A DNA stretch of 64,000 bases, taken from NCBI GenBank assembly GCA_964349045.1, contig CAYGFI010000003.1, positions 26,369-90,368 on the forward strand, given 5' to 3'. Positions within the stretch are counted from its first letter, which is position 1. Each line of letters begins with the position of its first letter. The position numbers and the translations under genes were made by a program. Positions 45,804 through 54,702 of this stretch are shown here, one piece after another. The notes below the pieces were generated by a model. It made no database searches. It worked only from the letters and a program-made list of their open reading frames with translations, and had not been told where the DNA came from. The DNA is from JACJXF01 sp964349045. Its GTDB lineage: Bacteria; Bacteroidota; Bacteroidia; Bacteroidales; GCA-2748055.

Positions 45804-47888
45804 TTAGATTTTCCTGAACAACACCGTCGAGCGCCATGGGGCAACGGTCACAGAACCTGATACTGGTTTACCCCATGGATCAAGATAATCCCCTTCTACC
45901 AAAGGGAAAGACTTATCCTTCTCCGAATCATTATAAAATATCTGGATGAAATCCTCAGGGGCGAGTGCTTCATCAATTTTTATCGGTGCATCAAGATTGC
46001 CGCTTGCGTATTCACGGGCATTGTTCCATTCTTCGGCAGTATCAAACCAGTTATCAGAGGGTGTGCGACCGGGATTACAATTCAACTGGTATTCATTAAT
46101 GATCTTCTCTGTTTTAAATGGTAAAGCACAGACATTGTTGAGAAAAACGCCTTGTTTTTCAACATCGCACTGTTCGGTTTCCTTCAATGAAAAGGCAGTC
46201 AAAGCACCATAATTGGCTTTTATATTCGTTGTAGAAGTGCTAACGATAATGTTCTCTTCATAGCGGTTCCCCGACATGGATGGGGGTGATGCTTCCCCCG
46301 GTGGCCGATCATATGGGTCGCGATCCAGCGTAGTAATTCCTGCTCCCTTAACCAGGATGGTGTTGCCCTTTATTAAATTATCCAGGGAATTAAAGTTCAT
46401 GTGGATTCCGCGATCCTGGGGATTGATTTGAGTAAAGATGATGGTGTTGTTGAGGACAACGAGATTTATGGTTCCCCTGTCCAACTGAATGCCTGTGGAG
46501 AAGGGTTCTTCCATGCTGATAATTGTTTTTCCAAGTCCAACTGTATTGGGCATCCCGTTCATTATAATGTTTTCCTCAACAACACTTCCCGTCTGATCGC
46601 TGTGGGTATAAATAGCTCCCCCGTCGAAGGTTACCAGATTATAATGATCAATAACATTTCGGTAAACATGGTTCCTTCCATTTATATGCTGGATTCCAAG
46701 ATAACCAATATTGCTTAGCCTGTTGTAGCTTGCTTCTGAATTTCCGCTCAGGAGATATATACCGTTTCTTCCGGAGCCGCGTCCGGCGATCAAGCCAATA
46801 TTTGTCAAATTATTACGTGTAACAACAACACGGCCTTCTCCACCGGTGCGGATACCGGCACTGAGGCAATCGCTTACGCTATTTCCTTCAATATGTGCAG
46901 TACTGGCTTCAACAGAAATACCTTCTTCGCCGCACAAAGTTATCTCACAATACTTTATTTCGATATTCTGACTGCCGGCAACTTTTATCCCTGTATAAGC
47001 GGCCATTTCAATTCTTAAGCCTTCCAAAGCAACATCCTTAGCTTTGTTAATATTTACTACGACAGGGTTGACCGAATACTGGAAAGACTTTGAAACGGGC
47101 TGTGTATCTGAATAAAGATAGAGATTGTTATTTTTTACATCAAAGAACCATTCCCCGTCGACATCCAATGTTTTTATGTGTTTCTGAAAAAAATAACCGG
47201 CCTCTTCCAGATTCTCATCACCCTTTTTCGCGGTAGGCTTCTGGTCATTATAAAAGTTTACGGTCGTTCCTTCAATTGAGCTGATTTGATAGGCAGCATA
47301 GGCCCATACATTTTTACGCAGAATAATCTCTGCCCCGGCCAGTTCTTCTGCATTGCTTAATTCCGGGTCGGTAACCGAAGTCATTGTGCGGGTGCTGAAA
47401 TCATAAAACGCATCGTTTGTCAATAAATCCCCATTTGGGGTACGCCCCAGAGACAGTGATATATTCTCACGAATTAGCAGGGTCACGTCTGTTATATCAG
47501 AGGGCAGAGCTTGTTTATATAAATTGGTTCTTCCAGCAACCGGAGTCCAGTCCCCCTCCAGGAAACGAGCGCCTGACAAAACCGGCTGTTCTCCTTCGCC
47601 ATAAGCTCCAAACCGAAGGTTGTCACCATTAATTTCAAGTGAGCCCTCAAATTGATCTCCTCTGCGAAATTGCACAATTCTGCCTTCCAGTAGTGGCATC
47701 TGTTGATTCACTTTGTCAAGTGTTTTCCAGGGCCCCTTAGTTCCACCTATATATTTAGCAGCTGTACCATCCCAGCTATCATTTCCGGCCCTGGACACAT
47801 AATAATCAGCGGAATCCTCGTTATTACATCCTGTGAGAAGTAATGAAACTCCTAAGGCGCATACAAAAAAAAGATTGTCGATCTTCAT
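45804..47888 (-). CDS. Right-handed beta-helix lipoprotein (tandem paralogue 2)
   Basis: 694 residues from the ATG at 47888, chosen because the lipoprotein signal (LFFVCALGVSLLLTGC) begins there; an ATG nine codons earlier is possible. The mature part is collinear with the gene at 43518: DYYVSRAGNDSWDG, PWKTLDKVNQQM, a long N-rich helix, and the same C-terminal GSVTVAPWRSTVLFRK. Differences are concentrated in the signal region and in short insertions (for example after FYNDQK). The lipoprotein Cys should anchor this copy to a membrane, while its twin lacks it, suggesting two cell locations for the same activity. The activity itself is unknown. Confidence 0.76.
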   Translation of the reverse strand: MKIDNLFFVCALGVSLLLTGCNNEDSADYYVSRAGNDSWDGTAAKYIGGTKGPWKTLDKVNQQMPLLEGRIVQFRRGDQFEGSLEINGDNLRFGAYGEGEQPVLSGARFLEGDWTPVAGRTNLYKQALPSDITDVTLLIRENISLSLGRTPNGDLLTNDAFYDFSTRTMTSVTDPELSNAEELAGAEIILRKNVWAYAAYQISSIEGTTVNFYNDQKPTAKKGDENLEEAGYFFQKHIKTLDVDGEWFFDVKNNNLYLYSDTQPVSKSFQYSVNPVVVNINKAKDVALEGLRIEMAAYTGIKVAGSQNIEIKYCEITLCGEEGISVEASTAHIEGNSVSDCLSAGIRTGGEGRVVVTRNNLTNIGLIAGRGSGRNGIYLLSGNSEASYNRLSNIGYLGIQHINGRNHVYRNVIDHYNLVTFDGGAIYTHSDQTGSVVEENIIMNGMPNTVGLGKTIISMEEPFSTGIQLDRGTINLVVLNNTIIFTQINPQDRGIHMNFNSLDNLIKGNTILVKGAGITTLDRDPYDRPPGEASPPSMSGNRYEENIIVSTSTTNIKANYGALTAFSLKETEQCDVEKQGVFLNNVCALPFKTEKIINEYQLNCNPGRTPSDNWFDTAEEWNNAREYASGNLDAPIKIDEALAPEDFIQIFYNDSEKDKSFPLVEGDYLDPWGKPVSGSVTVAPWRSTVLFRKI

Positions 47889-47972
47889 GTTGCTTTTTGT
47901 CTGATTTGAATTCAAAAAAATGTTATGTAATTTAAAGAATATCTGGCAATGTACCTTGCTCAGATTTTAAAT

Positions 47973-49904
47973 TTATTTGTAAGGGGGTTCTGTATAACGG
48001 GCCGGTTGGTACATCGTACCTCCATTTGCAAGGTCAAGGAAGGTCGTTTGTGAGTCGGGTCCTCTTACAAGCTCTTTCTCGCTAATACCTTCAATTGCCT
48101 TGGGAGAATCAAGGTATTTTATACCATCAAGGGCCCAGTTTGCTTGCGCATCCGTAGTTGCTGCCCTTGCCTCTTTTATAAGCAATGCCAAAGCCTTATC
48201 AAGTTGTCCTAAATTTCCCAATGCTATCATTGCAGTGATGCGGACGCTTGGGTCCGAATCTTCCAGGGCTTTTTCAATGTCTTTCAGTGCGGGTTTGGCC
48301 TCCTGTCCCAATATACGTAGTCCTAATATTGACCAATATCGAATAACAGGATCTTTATGCTGCAGGTTCTCAACTAATTTTGGGATCATTCCCACGTCCC
48401 TTTGTTGGGCTATGTTAGCGATTTTCAGGATTTCATCAAGATTATAATGCTCAGTAGATTGACAAAAATCGTAAATAGTAGAAGAACTTTCCTGATCAAT
48501 ATCTGCCAGCATTGGTTCAGGAATAAATCCTGCATCACGCACTGTCAGCAATTGAATATCAAGTTGATGGCGCATCACCTTCAGTTTATCAGCAAATTTG
48601 GGAGAATCGGCAAGATTTTTAATCTCGTAAGGATCTGTTTGTGTATCGTAAAGTTCCTCGGCAGGCTGGGGAAGAAAAAATGCTGATTGTATGGGATTGG
48701 TTCTCCCAGCCTTGTATTCTCTCACTTGCGAAAGCTGCCCAGGCTGGCAAAGTGGGTAAGTGATCATCTGAAAGCGGGGTCGGTCAGGCTCAAAATTGCG
48801 GATATATTTCCAGCGACCATCGGTGATTGCCCGGTTCATACCCGGGGTCGAAACGAAACGATCAGCAAATAGTAAGACGTTCTCCGGTGCAGGCTCCATG
48901 GAAGGTCCCATAAAAATACGCCCCGACATGCGATCAGGTACTTCTGCATGAGCCAGTGAAAGAAAAGTGCGAGGCATATCAATGAACTGAACAAGTCTGT
49001 CTATGGTTGTTCCCGGCTCACCAATCGCCAGATGTTTCCATTTCTCAGGCACATAAATAATTAATGGTAAACGTGTACCACTGTCATATACATAACGTTT
49101 GCTGCGGAGGGTTATTCCTCCATTATCAGGGCAGTAAACAACAATTGTATTATCTGCTTCACCAGATTCCTTAAGTTCAGCAAGGTATTTGCCTACCTGA
49201 GTATCCATTTCAGCAACTTTATCATAAACCCGCTGCCAGTCATTAATATTTTCAGGAGTATTCACCTGATATGGAGGTACAATAATCCCTTCTGCAGGTG
49301 TCTTGGGCTCAGAATTTTCACCGGCGAAATGCCATGGAAAGATCTGCCCTTCGTGAGTAGCCAGAATATTATATATGTGAAAGAAAGGCATACCTTCAGG
49401 CCGATTTGTATAAGTAGCTCTTTTGCTATATTCATCAAAGATTTCAGAATCAAAAGTGGAATTATTGTAATCGGTCCTGCCATTGTTTGTTACGTAATAT
49501 CCTGCCTCTTTCAATAAGGTAACATATGGAACCAGTGAGTCGGGAACCCTGAATTTGCTGCGCATATGTTGGGTTCCGGTGCTGACAGCCGGAATACCAA
49601 GGATCCAGGAACTTCGTGCCACAGCACAAACCGGAGCATTAGCAAAAAAATTGCTGTAAAGTACACCTTGTGCTGCAAGATTGTCCAGATTGGGTGTTTG
49701 GGCGACTTTGTCACCATAACACCCTATGTAGCATCCGTTATCTTCACTGTTTATCCAGAGAATATTTGGTCTTTTAACTGCACTTATATTGCCAGGTTCC
49801 TTCTGTTTACTATATTTATAGTAGCTTAAAAACAATAAACAAGAAAAGACAAAAATGAAATGCTGCATTTTTGCGAATTTGAAATTTAAACGATGTTGGT
49901 TCAT
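47973..49904 (-). CDS. Sulfatase-family protein with HEAT repeats and variant CAVAR motif
   Basis: 643 residues with a hydrophobic signal (about 14-29; the ATG at 49868 is an alternative start). The core is an S1-type sulfatase related to the N-sulfoglucosamine sulfohydrolase-like group (NILWINSEDNG, then YCPDNGGITLRS). The formylglycine motif reads CAVAR (Cys93) instead of C-x-P-x-R; the codons are clear. The Pro is important for maturase recognition in classical sulfatases, so this enzyme may be matured differently or inactive. The C-terminal about 110 residues form HEAT-type helical repeats (DPVIRYWSILGLRILGQEA, DPSVRITAMIALGNLG). It lies between the beta-helix pair and a decayed sulfatase. 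Confidence 0.85.
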   Translation of the reverse strand: MNQHRLNFKFAKMQHFIFVFSCLLFLSYYKYSKQKEPGNISAVKRPNILWINSEDNGCYIGCYGDKVAQTPNLDNLAAQGVLYSNFFANAPVCAVARSSWILGIPAVSTGTQHMRSKFRVPDSLVPYVTLLKEAGYYVTNNGRTDYNNSTFDSEIFDEYSKRATYTNRPEGMPFFHIYNILATHEGQIFPWHFAGENSEPKTPAEGIIVPPYQVNTPENINDWQRVYDKVAEMDTQVGKYLAELKESGEADNTIVVYCPDNGGITLRSKRYVYDSGTRLPLIIYVPEKWKHLAIGEPGTTIDRLVQFIDMPRTFLSLAHAEVPDRMSGRIFMGPSMEPAPENVLLFADRFVSTPGMNRAITDGRWKYIRNFEPDRPRFQMITYPLCQPGQLSQVREYKAGRTNPIQSAFFLPQPAEELYDTQTDPYEIKNLADSPKFADKLKVMRHQLDIQLLTVRDAGFIPEPMLADIDQESSSTIYDFCQSTEHYNLDEILKIANIAQQRDVGMIPKLVENLQHKDPVIRYWSILGLRILGQEAKPALKDIEKALEDSDPSVRITAMIALGNLGQLDKALALLIKEARAATTDAQANWALDGIKYLDSPKAIEGISEKELVRGPDSQTTFLDLANGGTMYQPARYTEPPYK

Positions 49905-49938
49905 TTCTTTGTTATGTAATATTTATTGAACATTAGAT

Positions 49939-50490
49939 TTATTCCTTCTGTTTAGGCCAATTCCAAGCGTTTTGTCCGGCTATTTCGTCCCATGGGCTTT
50001 CTGGTAATTCATTCAACCATGTATTGGCCTTTTCACTTAACTTCTTCACCAATTTTGGTTTCTGGCTTACAAAATTATTTAACTCACTTGGGTCGGTAAT
50101 AATATTATAAAGTTCCACCCGGCTATCATCAGGATTTATCAATAGTTTGTAATCTCCCTCTCTCACAGCAATCATTGGAGGCCTGTTCACCGCATGTCCA
50201 TACACTTGGAAGTGCCCAGACATAATACCTGCATGACTGGGCGAACAAACCGATCCTGCGACATAAAACTGTGTAAAAAGAGTACCTTCGATTGCCAGTT
50301 TGTCAAGTGAGGGTGTTTTAACGTTACTGCTGCCATTGCAGCTTAAGTTACCCAAACCTAAATCATCTGCGAAGAGGAAAATGATATTAGGTTTCTCTGT
50401 TGAAGAATTTTGTGTTCCTAGTACATATGAGCTTGTAAAGGCAAAAACAATCATACATACGAGAAATAGTTTGTTGTTTTTGTTTTTCAT
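49939..50490 (-). pseudogene. Internally deleted sulfatase, in frame, with CSPSH
   Basis: 183 residues from the ATG at 50490. The signal peptide, ADDLGLGNLS block and motif region (VCSPSHAGIMSGHFQ) are followed immediately by the late part of a sulfatase (PPMIAVREGDYKLLINPDDS, RVELYNI). In the intact relative at 39680 about 300 residues lie between these two parts. The deletion keeps the frame, so a short protein could still be made, but it lacks most metal ligands and the Arg of CSPSR has become His (residue 86). It therefore cannot be an active sulfatase. A 67-bp repeat lies 28 bases before its start codon. Confidence 0.88.
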
Positions 50491-50517
50491 TATAACAAGA
50501 TTGATTTTATTGAGATA

Positions 50518-50584
50518 ATGGATCCACACATGATTGATTATTATAAGGTTACGTTTATGTTTTCATCAATCATGTGGGGTTCAT
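50518..50584. repeat. 67-bp palindromic repeat, copy 3
   Basis: Starts ATGGATCCACACATGATTGA and ends TCAATCATGTGGGGTTCAT. Same length and orientation as copy 2. Its last bases supply the TGA stop codon of the minus-strand CBM9-like gene (50581-50583), so insertion may have set the present C-terminus of that protein. Confidence 0.87.
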
Positions 50585-51465
50585 TTTTTTATATCATTAT
50601 TAATTGACTTCGGAGTAATAAGAAGTGTGGCAAAAGACTTAAAATGAGACTTATTTAAACCATCTGCTTTGGCTAGATAGTCAACATGGCGAAAGTGAAA
50701 AAAGTCGGAATCTCCATTCTTTTTCTCATCCAGATCCTGAAATTCGATATTGATTCCTACTTTGCTTTCTTTTCTTAAGTCTACAAAATGCTCCTTGTCA
50801 ATTTGTAAACATGGGTCTGGACTTATTCTCCATTCTACAACGTAACCTTTTCCTTCTTCTTTTGATTTTATTCTGACAGCAGCCTTCATAAAGCCTTTTT
50901 CAATCCAATTCTTATAGTTTGACCAGGCATATTCACTATAAGGAACCCCTTCAATTAGTCCACCATGTTCAAATCCGCCCAAAGTTGACTTAAGTGTGCT
51001 GCATAATACCTGCCAGCCTGTTCCGTCTCCGACGGCTTTGGTATCAGAGCTCCATTTGTTGGCAGGATTCATAAACATTTCCAGTCCGTCAGAAAAATAG
51101 GGCCATCCACCATCCTTGTATGATAACTCATTTGCATTTGGATTTTTATCAGGTGCCCATTTTTCTATATCGTAGCCAAAAAGAACATCATCGTTTACAT
51201 CAAATGCAAAGTACAGATAGGTGCCATCATGTTTATACCATACTTTTACCGAAAGATCCAGGGAATCAGTCGACGCAACTTTTGTATCCGAAAACCATCC
51301 TGCTACACCCTCCAAAAATTCCGCATCGGCATATTCACCTTTGCCGATATATCCATCTAAAGTAGGGGTTGTTCCCTTGTAAGCCGTCAATATCTTGGGA
51401 TCATCACTCGCTAAAATATTTAATAAAGAGTAACAACAAACGATTATAAGAAGATAGGTTTTCAT
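50581..51465 (-). CDS. Secreted CBM9/DOMON-like sugar-binding protein
   Basis: 294 residues from the ATG at 51465, where a signal peptide starts (KTYLLIIVCCYSLLNILA); an upstream in-frame ATG at 51492 adds a charged stretch. The mature protein is a single beta-sandwich of the carbohydrate-binding family 9-like type: PTLDGYIGKGEY, LSVKVWYKHDGTYLYFAFDV, YFSDGLEMFMNP, VVEWRISPDP and INIEFQDLDE. No catalytic part is attached. It probably binds sugars in the periplasm or at the surface. Its stop codon lies inside a palindromic repeat, but the domain looks complete. Confidence 0.75.
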   Translation of the reverse strand: MKTYLLIIVCCYSLLNILASDDPKILTAYKGTTPTLDGYIGKGEYADAEFLEGVAGWFSDTKVASTDSLDLSVKVWYKHDGTYLYFAFDVNDDVLFGYDIEKWAPDKNPNANELSYKDGGWPYFSDGLEMFMNPANKWSSDTKAVGDGTGWQVLCSTLKSTLGGFEHGGLIEGVPYSEYAWSNYKNWIEKGFMKAAVRIKSKEEGKGYVVEWRISPDPCLQIDKEHFVDLRKESKVGINIEFQDLDEKKNGDSDFFHFRHVDYLAKADGLNKSHFKSFATLLITPKSINNDIKK

Positions 51466-51556
51466 AGTTCGTATTTTAATTCTATTCTTCAAATTTCGTG
51501 AATTAACAAAAGTGTCTGTTGCTCAAATTCTGCATAAGCTTGTTAAAAACTGACAT

Positions 51557-52376
51557 TTATATTCCCCTGGCCGGCATAATCCCATCACTCTTTTGAAAAA
51601 TTGTGAACATTTTGAAATCCAGTGGGTGTTGAGGTTTGTTAGCAATGATTTCCTTATCATGAATTGTGGACCAATAGCCATCAAGTATCACAGTACCGTT
51701 GCCCTGCTGCAACATAGCCTGATCCATCGAAACCTCTCCTTCAAGGGTCAGTGCATTCACCGAAACATAAGGATCAGGAGCTGATTTTGGTACTGAGATT
51801 GTAAAAACATGTATTCCAGCATCTGGGTTGAATTTCATTTGAAAATCAAGGGGCTTGCCATTTGCATGAAGTGAGGCACTAAGAATCTTATTGTTAAGTC
51901 CATTTAGGTTGAAGGTGCCGTTCTTTAGCCAATCAACCACATTTAAATAGTAATACCTCGGGAGATTTCCATTCCTTGTCTCTGCATTGAAATGCCAGGA
52001 TTCATTCATTGTTTGAGCAGATTCGAAATCAACACCAATGTTTCCGGACGGAATCATATTGTCTCCCATGCTCAAATAGTTAACGAAGCACAGAGCATCG
52101 TCATCACCCAAACGACTGTTGCATATCGCCCCGTAGGAATTCAGCATATCCACTATTTCCTTCTGTCCGAGCAGGCGCTTCTTATCGGCATTCCTAAAAC
52201 CTGCCGAACCATCAAACCAAAATGGATGAACATTCCAAATTTTGCTTCACGGAACCATTCCACCAGTTCATCATTCGACGATGCTGTAGTTTATGTTTTC
52301 TAGGCTGAAGCAACTGATAGAAGCAAGCTCAAAAAGGTCAATAATAATCCCGTCTTTTTTCTACTTATTTTTCTCA
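51557..52376 (-). pseudogene. Decayed GH29 alpha-L-fucosidase with internal deletion
   Basis: Reading from 52376 downwards: a signal-peptide segment (RKKTGLLLTFLSLLLSVASA), then TAG and TAA stops in the same frame, then the GH29 first strand ELVEWFREAKFGMFIHFG. There the frame changes and the sequence jumps to the nucleophile strand WFDGSAGFRNADKKRLLG and on through the rest of the barrel (NIGVDFESAQTMNESW) and the C-terminal beta-domain to a TGA at 51557. About 150-200 residues of barrel are missing between the two parts. The junction lies in a TTTTGG/TTTGG-like stretch, consistent with microhomology. The gene cannot make an active enzyme. Confidence 0.88.
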
Positions 52377-52547
52377 AAACATATCGCAAATTTTTGTTTT
52401 ATAGTTTTCAAAATTTTCTTTCCAGGTTATTAGAACAGATACCGAATGAAAATAACAACAATAGGTTAATAATATTCAGTGGGCGCCCGGGTAAAATTTA
52501 TTTTGAGCTACACAATCTTGTGTTTTTCAATATTTGATAATGTAGTG

Positions 52548-53656
52548 CTAGTGATCCGCCCCTGCAGTAATTAGTTCGATACCTTCCTTCTTTCCCAAAT
52601 TTCTGGAATATTTACGTTCTTTGGCATTGTTCCAGTGTTCATGTACACCAAAACTTTCTTGAATGAAGGTACCATCATTTTCCGGATCATATTTGAATCC
52701 GGAGGGAGGATTTCCGGCGAGAGCAGACTCAATCAGAAAGTTATCTAAATCCTCAATAAAAGAAGGATTATTATCAGTTACATTGGGTTCGTTACAAAGG
52801 ATATCCGTACCAACCGATTGAATGGCCACTGGATCTTGTGAAATGAAAAGGCTTGAACACCAATCGTTATCGAGAGTTGTAAATTTTATCATGCCAACTT
52901 CATTTCGTTTCGATGTAAAAATTCCATCAATTAGATAAAGCAGTTCTTTTCCTCCCAAACTTTTATGACCAAAGATAAATGGGGAAAAACTTGGTTGCCC
53001 AAGTTTATTGGTTATGTGATAGTCCCAAAGTGAGTAACTATGTACCCGTATATCGCTAGGCAATCCTTCTTTATATAAGTTTTTAACATTTGTGAAAACA
53101 TACTGCTTACAACTTTCTGGTTGGTATGCATATCGTCCCACCAACTTTTTTCAATACCATCCCAAGAAGTAGAAGCAGTATCGCGAACTCACACAACACG
53201 GCCCGGGAATAAACCTTTTCCAATCCCTATTGGTTCGTTAGCTCCTTCGGGATGAGTGGAGCAAAGGATAAAGCTATCTTCAGGGTTTATAATTTTTTGT
53301 GAATTGGCAACAACCCAGGTAACAGAAATAATCATTGCTGCACTCACGATAAATACCCAAGCAACTGCTTTGCTCATTCTTTTTCGAATTTGGGTATAAA
53401 TAGAAAGAGAAGTAAAAGTACCAATAAGGTAAAACAAAAAACTACCTCCTATTCCTGCAGCAACTTGCTGACAAGGGTAAGTTATTCGACTTGGTTTTGG
53501 AATTACCCGTATTAAAAACCAGACGATGGCAAGAATTCCCACAAACGGAAATAGGAGTTTGGCATAAATATTATCGAAGCGGATTTTAACAATTCGACCT
53601 GACTTTGGGCAACGTTTGACTAAAAATCCAGGGATATGCTCTGAAATATTTTTCAT
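52548..53656 (-). pseudogene. Decayed DUF362 family membrane-associated protein
   Basis: The first frame (53656-53189) has two or three hydrophobic segments (LLFPFVGILAIVWFLIRVI, FLFYLIGTF, VAWVFIVSAAMIISVTWVVA) and ends at IGKGLFPGRVV followed by TGA, where the family has Trp (TGG to TGA). After the stop the same frame continues with VRDTASTSWDG and WWDDMHTNQKVV. Another frame then carries the C-terminal half (YHITNKLGQPSFSPFIFGHK, then DPVAIQSVGTDIL). Compared with full-length family members the middle part is missing. A nonsense change, a frame change and a deletion make it non-functional. The family has iron-sulfur relatives but its role in glycan loci is unknown. Confidence 0.8.
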
Positions 53657-53714
53657 AATCAGTCTATTTCACTAGCGTCATGTCAATAATAGTATGACGT
53701 ATTAAATAATTTTG

Positions 53715-53722
53715 TATCTTTG
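53715..53722 (+). promoter_or_regulatory. Bacteroidota-type -7 box of the transposase
   Basis: TATCTTTG matches the Bacteroidota -7 consensus (TAnnTTTG) and lies 12 bases before the ATG of the IS630-type transposase. A clear TTTG-like -33 box at the right distance is not obvious. The short leader is usual for insertion sequences. Confidence 0.55.
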
Positions 53723-53734
53723 TCAAAAAACACT

Positions 53735-54252
53735 ATGATAAAGTACAAAGTAACCCTAACAAAGGAAGAAAGAGAATCATTGATGGCTAATACCAGGAAG
53801 GGCAGCCATACTGCCAAAAAGGTCATCCATTCTATTATTTTGCTTAATGTTGACCAGGGACCCTTTATAGAAAGCCTCCAAACCAATGAAGAGGTTTGTA
53901 AAGTATTAAAGATTGGCATGCGAACCATTGACAGGGTAAAACAACGCTTCGTAATGGAGGGTCTTGATGCCGCCTTGGGCGTTGCCCCCACAAGCAGGAA
54001 ATACCGCAAAAAGGTTGATGGGGAAACTGAGGCTCGGTTAATTTCGATAGCCTGCAGTGAACCACCTAAAGGATTTGGCAAATGGTCATTAAGACTATTG
54101 GCAGATTGCATGGTAGAATTGGATTACGTTGAAGATATTTCGCATGAAACAGTGAGAAAGGTTTTAAAAAAAACGAACTTAAGCCTTGGAGAGTAAAGGG
54201 CTGGGTGATTCCTCCCCAGCAAAACAGTCATTTTGTGGCAGCCATGGAACAG
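53735..54252 (+). mobile_element. IS630-type transposase remnant with -1 frameshift site
   Basis: From the ATG at 53735 the frame encodes the two N-terminal HTH domains of an IS630-family transposase (VTLTKEERESLMANTRKG, then MRTIDRVKQRFVMEG and GKWSLRLLADCMVELDYV). It ends at 54196. At an A8 run (54166-54173) a -1 shift gives the expected continuation NELKPWRVKGWVIPPQQNSHF and VAAMEQ. The sequence then leaves the family at about 54250, before the first Asp of the DDE catalytic domain. The element is therefore truncated and cannot move by itself. The A-run may be a programmed frameshift site or a simple mutation. The right boundary is uncertain; a beta-helix remnant follows. Confidence 0.85.
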
Positions 54253-54289
54253 TGGGGCCACCACGTAATCCTGACTCTGCAAGAGCATC

Positions 54290-54622
54290 TCAGCGACCAT
54301 CTGTTCTGATACCACTCTGTTTTCCTGTTTCTGCAACCAAGTGATGAATGTAATTCCGACGGATAATATTGCCTGAACCTGCTCCACGAATGTAGATTCC
54401 ATTACCATCGCCAAGAATCTGCATTACGTTATGAATCTCGTTCAATTCGATGATATTATTACGGCTGTGAAGAAATTTGCTAACATCTTTAAACTCTAAG
54501 TTTTGCGACAACTCTCCTACTTCGTGCTTCCGAATGGCTCGAACCTGTTCACGATTATCAGGCGCCCAAAAGAAACTTCCTGCAAAAAGGGTCAGGATTA
54601 TTAATAAATGGTGTTTAATCAT
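54290..54622 (-). pseudogene. Remnant of a GH141-like beta-helix protein
   Basis: 110 residues: a signal peptide (about 5-18) and a short charged stretch pass directly into the middle of a beta-helix, FLHSRNNIIELNEIHNVM, then GDGNGIYIRGAGSGNIIRRN. This matches the intact GH141-like protein at 41322 (MHGRHNIIENNDLSEVMDIM; DGNGVYISGAGTGNIVRG), where about 480 residues precede this point. The N-terminal sandwich and first helix turns are missing and the reading stops next to the IS630 remnant. Confidence 0.85.
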
Positions 54623-54702
54623 CGCATTGATATTATATTATTAAGATACCGAGTAAACTAAACGCCGGAAACTCGCTCTGCTATATTATAATTAATAGAT
54701 CC

